The notes under the pieces: model-generated
What the model saw: the letters and a program-made list of their open reading frames with translations, nothing else
Told to the model about the DNA's origin: nothing
The model's database searches: none
Assembly: GCF_009762325.1 (NCBI RefSeq)
Contig: NZ_CP034348.1
Span: 3,726,501-3,790,500, forward strand
Direction: 5' to 3'
Source: Roseovarius faecimaris
GTDB taxonomy: Bacteria; Pseudomonadota; Alphaproteobacteria; Rhodobacterales; Rhodobacteraceae
Length of the DNA: 64,000 nucleotides
Shown here: piece by piece, positions 51,292-58,584 of the stretch
How positions within the stretch are numbered: the first letter of the stretch is position 1
Layout: the number at the start of each line of letters is the position of its first letter
Made by a program: the position numbers and the translations under genes

Positions 51292-51367
51292 GCCGATGTA
51301 GCTCAGCTGGTAGAGCAACGCATTCGTAATGCGTGGGTCGGGGGTTCGAGTCCCTTCATCGGCACCA
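51292..51367 (+). tRNA. tRNA-Thr(CGU), element-borne replacement
   Basis: A complete 76-nt cloverleaf with encoded CCA: acceptor GCCGATG/CATCGGC, D stem GCTC/GAGC, anticodon stem ACGCA/TGCGT with loop TTCGTAA (anticodon CGU, reading ACG) and the T loop TTCGAGT. It differs from the disrupted host tRNA mainly at the fifth acceptor pair and the anticodon stem. No promoter is evident just upstream, so it may be read from the host tRNA promoter through the broken 5' half. The 9-bp core also occurs in it (51322-51330). Confidence 0.96.
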
Positions 51368-51583
51368 TATTTCATTTGAAATCAATGTCATTGCGTTGCG
51401 GATTTGTCGCTGCCGAATTTGTGGTGCCGATAGCGGCTAAAGCAATCGAAACTCGGCGAGATGCACTGGACGGCTCTCAATGGCCAAAAAAAACACAACA
51501 TTCAGTCCAACCTGTTGATGCGAACACAAGTTATAGGTACACAGTTTTAGGGACCCTGACATCTCATCGGCTCGGAGAATCTT

Positions 51584-53521
51584 GTGAACAGCCATCAATC
51601 TGCCTTTGTGTTTGAGCGTGACGATGATGGCCCCAGCACGATCTGGCCAATTGATGAACAGACAGCCAATTGGAGCGATAAGTTTGGCTGCGTTTTACGG
51701 CAAAATACAAGCTTTGCCGTAAAGCCCAAGGTACTAAGCCTCTTTTCTGGTGCGGGTGGTCTCGACATCGGTTTTCACGATTGTGGTTTCGAAATTGTTG
51801 AGACCGTCGAGTTTGAGCAGAAATTTGTTGACACACTGGAGGCTAACACGCGCCAAGGCGGATACTTCGACACAAATACAAAGAACACTTGCTGCGATAT
51901 CCGCGAATTTGAACCCAATTTTTCTGACATAGACTTCATAATCGGTGGCCCACCATGCCAGCCATTTTCTGCTGCGGGTGCTAGGGCTGCCGGTGTGTCC
52001 GGAACGAAGGACGCCCGTGGAACTCTTTTTCTGGAGTATGTAAGGCTCCTGAGACTATTCAAGCCGCGTGGATTCCTATTCGAAAATGTTTACCGAATAC
52101 TTGGCGCTAATGGAGGCAAGGACTGGGCCGCTATTGTCAGCGAGTTCGAAGCAGCGGGCTACAGACTAAAATACCGCATTCTGAACAGTGCCGACTATGG
52201 CGTGGCACAATTGAGAGAGCGACTGATTATCGTAGGTGTCAGGAAAGATCTGGCCGAAAATTTTGACTATCAGTTTCCACGTCCCACCCACGGCCCTGAC
52301 AGTGATGGCAAAATCGAGAGGTTCTGTGCGGGCCTGGCAATAAGTGACATTTCTCAACCCGTCCCAAATAGCGGGTTGAGGGGGCGATATGGGAACCTAC
52401 TTTTCGACATACCCCCCGGTTTGAACTATTCTTTTTATACTGAAAAACTGGGACACCCAGAGCCGGTTTTTGCTTGGCGATCTAAGTTTTCCGACTTTCT
52501 TTACAAAGCGGACCCGAAGCGCCCGGTTAGAACAATAAAGGCTCTAGGGGGGCAGTACACTGGGCCCTTCCACTGGGATTCGAGGCCATTCACCGTAGCT
52601 GAGCTTAAAAGGCTGCAATCATTCCCAGACAAATATGAAGTTGTCGGCTCAAGAGCCACAGCAATTCAACAACTTGGAAACTCGGTACCCCCGCAGTTTG
52701 CTCGAATTTTGGCAGCTTCAATCGCGGAGCAAATCTTTGAGGCCGTCATTCCAATAAAACTGAGCTACCTCGGTACAAATGAAGAACTGTCCTTCACAAA
52801 AGAGAAGAGACTGTTGACGAAGTATTATGAGAAGTTAGCAATTGAAGCCAATACTCGGGAAATCCCTCCCTCAAGCTTATCAGCTCCATCATACGAGAAG
52901 TATAACGCGCGAATGGAGTTGGACCACTCTTGGCGGATTGGGAAGCTGTCTGACTATAGCCACCGAGTTCTGGAAAGCGAAGATAATGGTCAACTCTTGA
53001 TCTGCGTGAAGTCCAAGTCTTCAAAACGGAGAACGGGTATTGACTGGAAATTCGTCATAACTCCCGTGAAAGACTGGTCTCTACCATTCGCGAAAATCGT
53101 TGTAACTTCGTCAGGTGAAACCCTGAATGATGTCCAGGCAGCGTGGAAGGCTTTTGAACGTTTTTTAATTAGAAACTCGCTCAAAGCTGACCTAGTCCAG
53201 TTGTTTAACTACTATCAGTATGCACCAGCGGCTATAATCAAATGTGATTTATCGCCCGACAGTCTCGAAGGCAGAATTATTAAACTTATTTGTGATAGAA
53301 CTCTCGTCGCAGAAGAATTTTCAATTGACCAGTTGTCGGCTGAAATGAACGTCGACGATGTAACGGCAAGGTCACTTTTGTCGCAATTAAAGGACTCCGG
53401 CTTTGAAGTGCGAAGCAACAACACCAATGCTGCAATTGAGCGCGGCTTCCATCTTATTCCTTATTCCTTTCCAACACTAACGCGGATGAGCGTTCAACGG
53501 AAAAAGGTTCTTTTCGCATGA
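51584..53521 (+). CDS. DNA cytosine-5 methyltransferase with C-terminal extension
   Basis: A 645-residue modification enzyme. Residues 48-385 hold the C5-MTase motifs: I (LSLFSGAGGLDIGF), IV with catalytic Cys125 (GGPPCQPFSAAG), VI (FENV, 167-169), VIII (QLRERLIIVG) and X (QLGNSVPPQFA). A short target-recognition region lies at about 225-335. The last 255 residues are not part of the standard fold and end in a possible winged-helix segment. The start is GTG at 51584 after GGAG. The stop overlaps the next gene's ATG (ATGA). Base composition is visibly less GC-rich than the flanks, indicating separate transfer. Confidence 0.93.
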   Translation: MNSHQSAFVFERDDDGPSTIWPIDEQTANWSDKFGCVLRQNTSFAVKPKVLSLFSGAGGLDIGFHDCGFEIVETVEFEQKFVDTLEANTRQGGYFDTNTKNTCCDIREFEPNFSDIDFIIGGPPCQPFSAAGARAAGVSGTKDARGTLFLEYVRLLRLFKPRGFLFENVYRILGANGGKDWAAIVSEFEAAGYRLKYRILNSADYGVAQLRERLIIVGVRKDLAENFDYQFPRPTHGPDSDGKIERFCAGLAISDISQPVPNSGLRGRYGNLLFDIPPGLNYSFYTEKLGHPEPVFAWRSKFSDFLYKADPKRPVRTIKALGGQYTGPFHWDSRPFTVAELKRLQSFPDKYEVVGSRATAIQQLGNSVPPQFARILAASIAEQIFEAVIPIKLSYLGTNEELSFTKEKRLLTKYYEKLAIEANTREIPPSSLSAPSYEKYNARMELDHSWRIGKLSDYSHRVLESEDNGQLLICVKSKSSKRRTGIDWKFVITPVKDWSLPFAKIVVTSSGETLNDVQAAWKAFERFLIRNSLKADLVQLFNYYQYAPAAIIKCDLSPDSLEGRIIKLICDRTLVAEEFSIDQLSAEMNVDDVTARSLLSQLKDSGFEVRSNNTNAAIERGFHLIPYSFPTLTRMSVQRKKVLFA

Positions 53522-54789
53522 AACTCACCATATACGCCGACCGGTCCGTCTTGGAAACTGATGGCACGACTTCCGAGTTTGTCGAAGGGGTGCAGACTAA
53601 CCGCGCCAAGAATCGCGCCAGCAAGATCCAAACAGCATTTTCTGATGGGTATCTGGAAGATTTGATATCAACGCTCTCCGATAATCCGGCCTCGGACTTG
53701 TCACTAAGCGACAATGCCAAACGGTGCTTAGATGAACTTGTGGACTCAGTAACCAGTGAGGTTGGTCGGGCTCTCGTCGGTCTTTCGGTCCTTCAGGCGG
53801 CAATAAAGGCTATCGAACCTGAGCAGTCCATTAGGCTCCATAAAGGCGGACGGTCTTCCGCAGCATTTTCGTGGACTGAGGGTTTGTCCATGCGCGTTTT
53901 GGATAAGAACTACATTACGCCAACACTGCGGAGACATAAGCTTTTGAGTCTCAATGCAGACGGCTTTATGATGACCCGTTCTTTGGCCGAGAACTATCCG
54001 TATAGCAAACTATACAAAGCGCAACTTCGAGGTGCGAGAGCAGCTTGGCTAGACTTGGTGGAGGGTCTAGAGGATGGGTCAATTGATGGCCTCGAGGGAT
54101 TGACGTACCTATTGTCTAGGCTGATCAATAAAAGCTCCGACCTCGAAGAACTGGCGGAAAAAGCAATTGCAAAGGCCGAAAATCTGTCTCGAACGCTCAC
54201 GGCGGACGAGATTTACGCATTAGTGCAGCGTTATGTTTACAGAGATAGCTACTCAGCACGCTTGTTTGAAGTCATGTTGCATGCGGCATTTCAGGTCTTG
54301 GATGAGAAGGGACAGTTGGATGGGTCCCTGAAACCACTTTCACAAATGCGTTCGGCAAATAAAAAGCACAAAAACGTCGGAGATGTTGAAGTCGAAACGA
54401 GGCCTGGTTCACGGTTGATACTTGAGTCTTGGGATGCGAAGTTCGGAAAGTCCCACCTTCGCGAAGAGGTGGAAGAGCTTTACGAGAAACTAGCTGATCA
54501 GCCTGAGTGCTTTACCGCCGGGTTCGTAACGAATGGAGCGCCGGTAATAGACGAAGAAATTCGCGTGCGGATTGCAGAACTGGAGGATACGCACGGTACC
54601 GACCTCAAAATTCCTATTTTTGATTTCGACATGTTTTTGGAAAAGGCGATCTATACCCGCGTCTCTAAGACGGAGTTCGCGCCTCAGTGGTTAGTTTTCT
54701 TTGTGTCCAGTCTCGCCCAAAAGCGGAGGCACATTGCGCCAATTGACGAGCCATGTGAAGCGTGGTTACGGCGCTTTCTGGCGTTGTAG
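53518..54789 (+). CDS. Putative type II restriction endonuclease
   Basis: A 423-residue protein with no family I can name. It is coupled to the methyltransferase by ATGA. A nuclease-like set is visible: Glu251, GDVEV with Asp289, and ESWDAKFGK with Asp306 and Lys308, fitting a PD-(D/E)xK pattern (D-x16-DxK). The N-terminal 240 residues are largely helical. The low GC matches its neighbour. The role as the cleaving partner is inferred from coupling plus the motif. Confidence 0.65.
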   Translation: MKLTIYADRSVLETDGTTSEFVEGVQTNRAKNRASKIQTAFSDGYLEDLISTLSDNPASDLSLSDNAKRCLDELVDSVTSEVGRALVGLSVLQAAIKAIEPEQSIRLHKGGRSSAAFSWTEGLSMRVLDKNYITPTLRRHKLLSLNADGFMMTRSLAENYPYSKLYKAQLRGARAAWLDLVEGLEDGSIDGLEGLTYLLSRLINKSSDLEELAEKAIAKAENLSRTLTADEIYALVQRYVYRDSYSARLFEVMLHAAFQVLDEKGQLDGSLKPLSQMRSANKKHKNVGDVEVETRPGSRLILESWDAKFGKSHLREEVEELYEKLADQPECFTAGFVTNGAPVIDEEIRVRIAELEDTHGTDLKIPIFDFDMFLEKAIYTRVSKTEFAPQWLVFFVSSLAQKRRHIAPIDEPCEAWLRRFLAL

Positions 54790-54917
54790 AAAAGACGAAT
54801 CCTCCAATTGTGGTTTATTTTTTTGGCCTGCGGAATTTTGAGTTCCTAAAATGCAGGAGCTATCGCATTTTGGTTGTGTATTTAACGTCCTTAGCAGATT
54901 TGCGCTCTATACACCCG

Positions 54918-55277
54918 CTAAGGGTCCGTTTTGTTCCCGCAGAGACCTGCAAGTATAGCCGCGTTCAGGTCCTCCTCAGTAAGCCCGTTCGGCAACCCTT
55001 CGGGCGGGATCAGAACTGCTTCGCCTTTGACGTAGCTGCCGGTGACCGCACCCGGGACCTTGGCCCATAGCGCGAGCCGGATGGCCTCCCGCAACTTGTC
55101 GTCAACCAGCGCGCGCTGATGAATCGCGGCGATTCTCTCCTCGGTGCGAGCTATCGCCAGTTCGTTTTCGCGGATCTTTCGATCTAACTCTCGAGCCGCC
55201 TTGTCGCGCTGGGCTTGTTCTGCCCGACGCCGGGCGGCCTTCTCATGGTCGCGCCCATTGGAATAAGCCCACGCCAT
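54918..55277 (-). CDS. Hypothetical coiled-coil protein of the element
   Basis: A 119-residue protein. Residues 10-65 are a highly charged coiled coil (Ala, Arg, Glu, Lys), and the C-terminal half is globular (LWAKVPGAVTGSYVKGEAVLIPPEG). The ATG at 55277 overlaps the upstream stop (TGATG), making it the last gene of the minus-strand operon. No homologue is recognised. A scaffold or packaging role would be guesswork. Confidence 0.65.
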   Translation of the reverse strand: MAWAYSNGRDHEKAARRRAEQAQRDKAARELDRKIRENELAIARTEERIAAIHQRALVDDKLREAIRLALWAKVPGAVTGSYVKGEAVLIPPEGLPNGLTEEDLNAAILAGLCGNKTDP

Positions 55278-56077
55278 CACGCCGCTCCTTTCTTGAGTTT
55301 TGCCAGTTCGCGGTTTGCGCGCGCCCGGGGTGTGTCGGCCCCACTTCGAACCTTTGTGTATCGGGCGATAACTTCCTGACCGGCCAAATCGACGGACTGC
55401 AGGAGCTTGGTGACAGCCTCCCGCTCCTTAACTGATTGTGGTGCGAATGCCTGTGTGGCGAGGATACGGGCGTTATTCCACTCCTCGTGCTTCAGGCCAG
55501 AGAGGAAGGGCTGGCCGTCGAGGACCGCCGCAACCGTGGTCAGATCGTGTGCCTTGATCGCGATTTGGACGAAGTCGAACCTGTCGCCCTGCTTCATCGA
55601 CTTGACGTGCGCGCGTACTTCTGCGGCGAGCCCAGAGCCCCGAACGGTTTGGGCCTCATCGTCGGTGAGCGCGAAGGCGATAGCCTTGTCGAGTGTCGCG
55701 ACGGTTCGCTCAAGCTCACCTCGGGCGGCGTCGATCTTCTTTGTGACACGCTCCATGTGGACACCCGCTGCCTGGGCCAGTTCTTCCTCATGACCCGAGA
55801 ACTGGCGCAGACCAACCCGGGTCAGTCGCAGGTCGCCCAGATACTCGGACCGGCCCGACGGCTGTTGCCGCCGTTTTGCCGGGGCCTCCGATGCGGCAAG
55901 CGCCGTCAGCGCCCGCTCGGCGTCATTGACCGCGCCGAGCCAGCGGTAAGCGTCGCCAAGTGCGGCCTGCGCGCTGGTCAGCGCACCGGGTTTGCGTTCG
56001 AGCGCATCGGCAAAACCAGCTAGCGCCTCGGGATGAAGGGACGGCGAGATGTCGCCCCGGATCGGCAGATCAGACAT
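55277..56077 (-). CDS. Hypothetical helical protein of the element
   Basis: A 266-residue, mostly helical protein with no recognised domain. It has a possible TPR-like start (residues 15-65) and a central coiled coil (about 95-140). It lies 12 nt downstream of terL and is coupled to the next gene. The position after the terminase is where portal or head genes lie in phages, but length and sequence do not look like a portal protein. Confidence 0.68.
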   Translation of the reverse strand: MSDLPIRGDISPSLHPEALAGFADALERKPGALTSAQAALGDAYRWLGAVNDAERALTALAASEAPAKRRQQPSGRSEYLGDLRLTRVGLRQFSGHEEELAQAAGVHMERVTKKIDAARGELERTVATLDKAIAFALTDDEAQTVRGSGLAAEVRAHVKSMKQGDRFDFVQIAIKAHDLTTVAAVLDGQPFLSGLKHEEWNNARILATQAFAPQSVKEREAVTKLLQSVDLAGQEVIARYTKVRSGADTPRARANRELAKLKKGAA

Positions 56078-56089
56078 TTTTGTCTCCTT

Positions 56090-57448
56090 TCATGTCATGC
56101 CGTAGTGCCGCCCAGAGCCGTAACGGCGGGCGGTGGTGATGTGCGCTTCGAGGTATCGAAGCGCGTCTGCCGCGTGATCGTTCGCGCCGGTGTCCACGTC
56201 TTCGGGCCGGTTCGGATCGCGCGGAAGCACAGGGAGGGTTTCGAGCAGGAGTCCACACCGTCCGGTGATGTAGAGGCCGGGGCCGTCACGCGTGACGGAC
56301 CGGGACAGGCGCTGCCGGATACGCTGCCATCCCGCTAACCGGGAGCCGGGGCCTTTAGTGGGTTTTGTCAGATAGACGCCCTCGCCGCGCAGCACGTCGA
56401 TCAGGCTGTCATCGAGGCCCACGGCATCGTCGCCGACGCCATAGGGCCGCATGTTCCAGAAAGCACAGCGTTCGCGGATCGCGTCGGCGAGCTTGCCGGG
56501 GGGCCAGCGCAGGCCTTGCGATATATCCGCCGGATCGGCGGTCTGCACCTCATCGAGGATCAGGAGCGACCCGCGTGGAAAGCGCCCATCGTCGCCCGGG
56601 GTCTGGACGCCCAGCAGGCATACCGCCGGGGCGGCACTGCCCCAATCTAGACCGATGGCTGTTCGGTTGCCCCGGAGGGGCCAGGGTGGGCGGTAATCGA
56701 CCGGCAGGACGTGGACCGATGGATCCCAGACGTCGCCGAACATCGCGCCCCGGGCAATATTCCAGTCGCCGTCTGTCCATGCCCTGAGCAATTCTGCGTC
56801 GCCAGCCGTCGCGGCCTTGAGGCGGCGTAGATATTGCTCGCCGTCGAGGTGCATGTTGTCACGAAACGTAGACGGAGCGTTCACCCACGTTTCGCCGTCG
56901 TCGGTTTCATAGGGTGCCCAAGGCGGGGCGCGGTTCACGTGCTCCCGGGCGAGGAGCGCGTGGGCGACGCCGCCGGGGTTTGCAGTGCGGACCTCGCGCA
57001 GCGGAACGCCCTCGGCAGCGCGCAGGTTGGACCTGAGCATCCGAACCCAGCGCAATTCGCGGATCAGGCCGATTTCGTCGACAACAAGAAGCGTAAAGCT
57101 GCGGCCCTGATACTTCGCATAGGCGTTCGGGCCGTCGAGTTGGCCGACCTCGATGACCGCGCCGTTGGCGACGCGGAACACGTTGTCGGCTTTGTTGTAT
57201 CGGACCGCGCGCCGCCCGTATGCCGCGATCAGCAGCATGTGCAGGGTCTCGGCCAATTCCGACGCCGCTTTGTACGTTTCGCGGACGATCAATGGGCGCG
57301 CTCTGTCGCGGTGCTGCTCCACGTGGCGCAGGACAAGCAGGAGCGCGCCATAGGACTTACCCCCGCCGCGCCCGCCGCCCATGAAGAGATTGAAGCTCTC
57401 CGGCACAGCGAGGCAGCGCGCCTGATATGGGGTGGGCTCGATCTTCAT
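56090..57448 (-). CDS. Phage terminase large subunit (TerL)
   Basis: A 452-residue packaging ATPase-nuclease. Walker A is GGGRGGGKS (residues 24-32) and Walker B is LLVVDEIG (Asp124, Glu125). The RNase H-like nuclease domain begins GLDWGSAAP (Asp268), continues with GVGDDAVGLDD (near 340) and ends with NDHAADALRY. All catalytic acids appear intact, so the protein should be active. The start ATG at 57448 overlaps the upstream stop (TGATG); a longer start at 57481 is possible. It would cut and pump DNA into a procapsid, which this element does not encode. Confidence 0.92.
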   Translation of the reverse strand: MKIEPTPYQARCLAVPESFNLFMGGGRGGGKSYGALLLVLRHVEQHRDRARPLIVRETYKAASELAETLHMLLIAAYGRRAVRYNKADNVFRVANGAVIEVGQLDGPNAYAKYQGRSFTLLVVDEIGLIRELRWVRMLRSNLRAAEGVPLREVRTANPGGVAHALLAREHVNRAPPWAPYETDDGETWVNAPSTFRDNMHLDGEQYLRRLKAATAGDAELLRAWTDGDWNIARGAMFGDVWDPSVHVLPVDYRPPWPLRGNRTAIGLDWGSAAPAVCLLGVQTPGDDGRFPRGSLLILDEVQTADPADISQGLRWPPGKLADAIRERCAFWNMRPYGVGDDAVGLDDSLIDVLRGEGVYLTKPTKGPGSRLAGWQRIRQRLSRSVTRDGPGLYITGRCGLLLETLPVLPRDPNRPEDVDTGANDHAADALRYLEAHITTARRYGSGRHYGMT

Positions 57449-57669
57449 CGCTGCCACGGGTCCTTGTCGCCGTCGCGCCAAGACTGGCTGTAGCGGTTGC
57501 GGTTCGATTTACCCGCAAGCGGGCCGTCGATGGCCGCGCGTACCTTGGCAAAGACTGGCGCGCCGGTCGATGTGACGCCCACCTGCCGGTAATCCGGGTT
57601 GCCGAGATAGTTCGGCGGATTTATTTCGGCGGGCGGATCGATGTTTGGGGGCTTAGGCGTTGCAGCCAT
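57445..57669 (-). CDS. Small hypothetical protein between TerS and TerL
   Basis: A 74-residue, proline- and asparagine-rich protein (PPNIDPPAEINPPNYLGNP). It overlaps the TerS-like gene by 17 nt and TerL by 4 nt. No domain is recognised. The tight packing supports a real gene. Confidence 0.58.
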   Translation of the reverse strand: MAATPKPPNIDPPAEINPPNYLGNPDYRQVGVTSTGAPVFAKVRAAIDGPLAGKSNRNRYSQSWRDGDKDPWQR

Positions 57670-58120
57670 CGTCTTGTCCTTTCGGCTTGGTCGGATCGGG
57701 CGTCACGTCGATCAGGCGTGCGTAATCCTCGGGCGACGCCGCCCCAGGTAGGTTGATGGTGATGTTAGGCTTGTCGGTTTTCGGCTCGACCGGCGTGCTG
57801 TCACGAAAGTGACGCTTGGCCTTCAGCAGGAAGATTGCCGCCGTGACATTGCCGTCGCGGGCGTGTTGCAGGAGATGCCCAACCAGTTCCGTCTCAAGCG
57901 CGCCGTCGCCCCGCTCAATTGCTGTCGCAAGTTCAGGATCGCGCCCGGCGGCGGCCGCAAAGGCGGTTTCCGAAATGCCAAGTGCGGCCGCAACCGTCGC
58001 TCGACTGCATCCGTTGGCCAGCATTTTCTCGGCAACCTCCCGGCCCGGGCCGGTTACGCTATATGGGCGTCCTGGGCCGCGCCCGCGCGTGACTAGGGCG
58101 AGGACTCGTTTCGCAGTCAT
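57653..58120 (-). CDS. Terminase small subunit-like protein (TerS)
   Basis: A 155-residue protein with an N-terminal HTH (GCSRATVAAALGISETAF) and a helical segment (ELVGHLLQHARDGNVTAAIFLLKAK) typical of phage small terminases that recognise packaging sites. It lies one small gene upstream of TerL. A separate TerS could redirect packaging to the element's own site, as in PICIs. Confidence 0.8.
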   Translation of the reverse strand: MTAKRVLALVTRGRGPGRPYSVTGPGREVAEKMLANGCSRATVAAALGISETAFAAAAGRDPELATAIERGDGALETELVGHLLQHARDGNVTAAIFLLKAKRHFRDSTPVEPKTDKPNITINLPGAASPEDYARLIDVTPDPTKPKGQDDGCNA

Positions 58121-58584
58121 TTTCCAGCCTCCGACCGTCTGAATTGCCGTCTTAGGTTTGGCTTGAGACGCCGAAGCCTCTGGATTGGTTGCACTTTCTG
58201 GGTATCGACCGGATAAGGCGCGATAACGAGGTCTGGCCTGCAGCCTTTTTGTCCATCGGAGAAGACGGTCACGCGAGCGGCCTGAAGCGCCGAGACCCTG
58301 CCCCGGGTAGAAGCCCAGAAGGAGAACGCCGAGACACGTCTACCCAGATGTCTACGGATTTTCTCTATTCTCCAGATACTTACCTTCTCGGTAGACAGGT
58401 AGAAGGGTAGATATCTGGCTCGCATGGCCGGGGAACAGCTGGCGGCGACACCGCCGTCGGTCTGCGCGGACACAAAAATCCCCATAGAATTTCGAGCGCC
58501 ATTTACGCACCTACCCGCGTACCGCGCCGGTTTTCGAAGCGCGGTCAATGACTTAGACATAGATGGGACGTAGAGGGGCATCAT
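58117..58584 (-). CDS. Doubtful open frame between primase and TerS
   Basis: A 155-residue frame whose ATG (58584) overlaps the primase stop (TGATG) and whose stop overlaps the TerS ATG, the same coupling as its neighbours. The product is arginine- and serine-rich with no recognised fold, and the region also carries a cluster of GGTAGA repeats. It may be a real small gene, or a non-coding origin that happens to be open. Confidence 0.35.
   Translation of the reverse strand: MMPLYVPSMSKSLTALRKPARYAGRCVNGARNSMGIFVSAQTDGGVAASCSPAMRARYLPFYLSTEKVSIWRIEKIRRHLGRRVSAFSFWASTRGRVSALQAARVTVFSDGQKGCRPDLVIAPYPVDTQKVQPIQRLRRLKPNLRRQFRRSEAGK
58306..58418. repeat. GGTAGA repeat cluster, possible replication origin
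   Basis: GGTAGA occurs at 58306, 58390, 58398 and 58406, the last three in tandem with an 8-bp period. The complement occurs as TCTACC at 58339 and TCTACG at 58351. CCAGATGTCTAC (58344-58355) and GTAGATATCTGG (58407-58418) form an imperfect inverted repeat. Nearby sequence is locally AT-richer. Iteron-like DNA beside a primase-helicase gene would suit the element's origin. Confidence 0.45.

Noticed and set aside
51368..51583. A regulator (C-protein) gene before the methyltransferase
   Set aside because: Only short frames exist in this 216-nt stretch and none shows a helix-turn-helix.
54666..58154. Extra TAAGACGG copies at 54666-54673 and (inverted) 58147-58154
   Set aside because: Single copies inside coding sequence; an 8-mer is expected about twice by chance in 64 kb on both strands.
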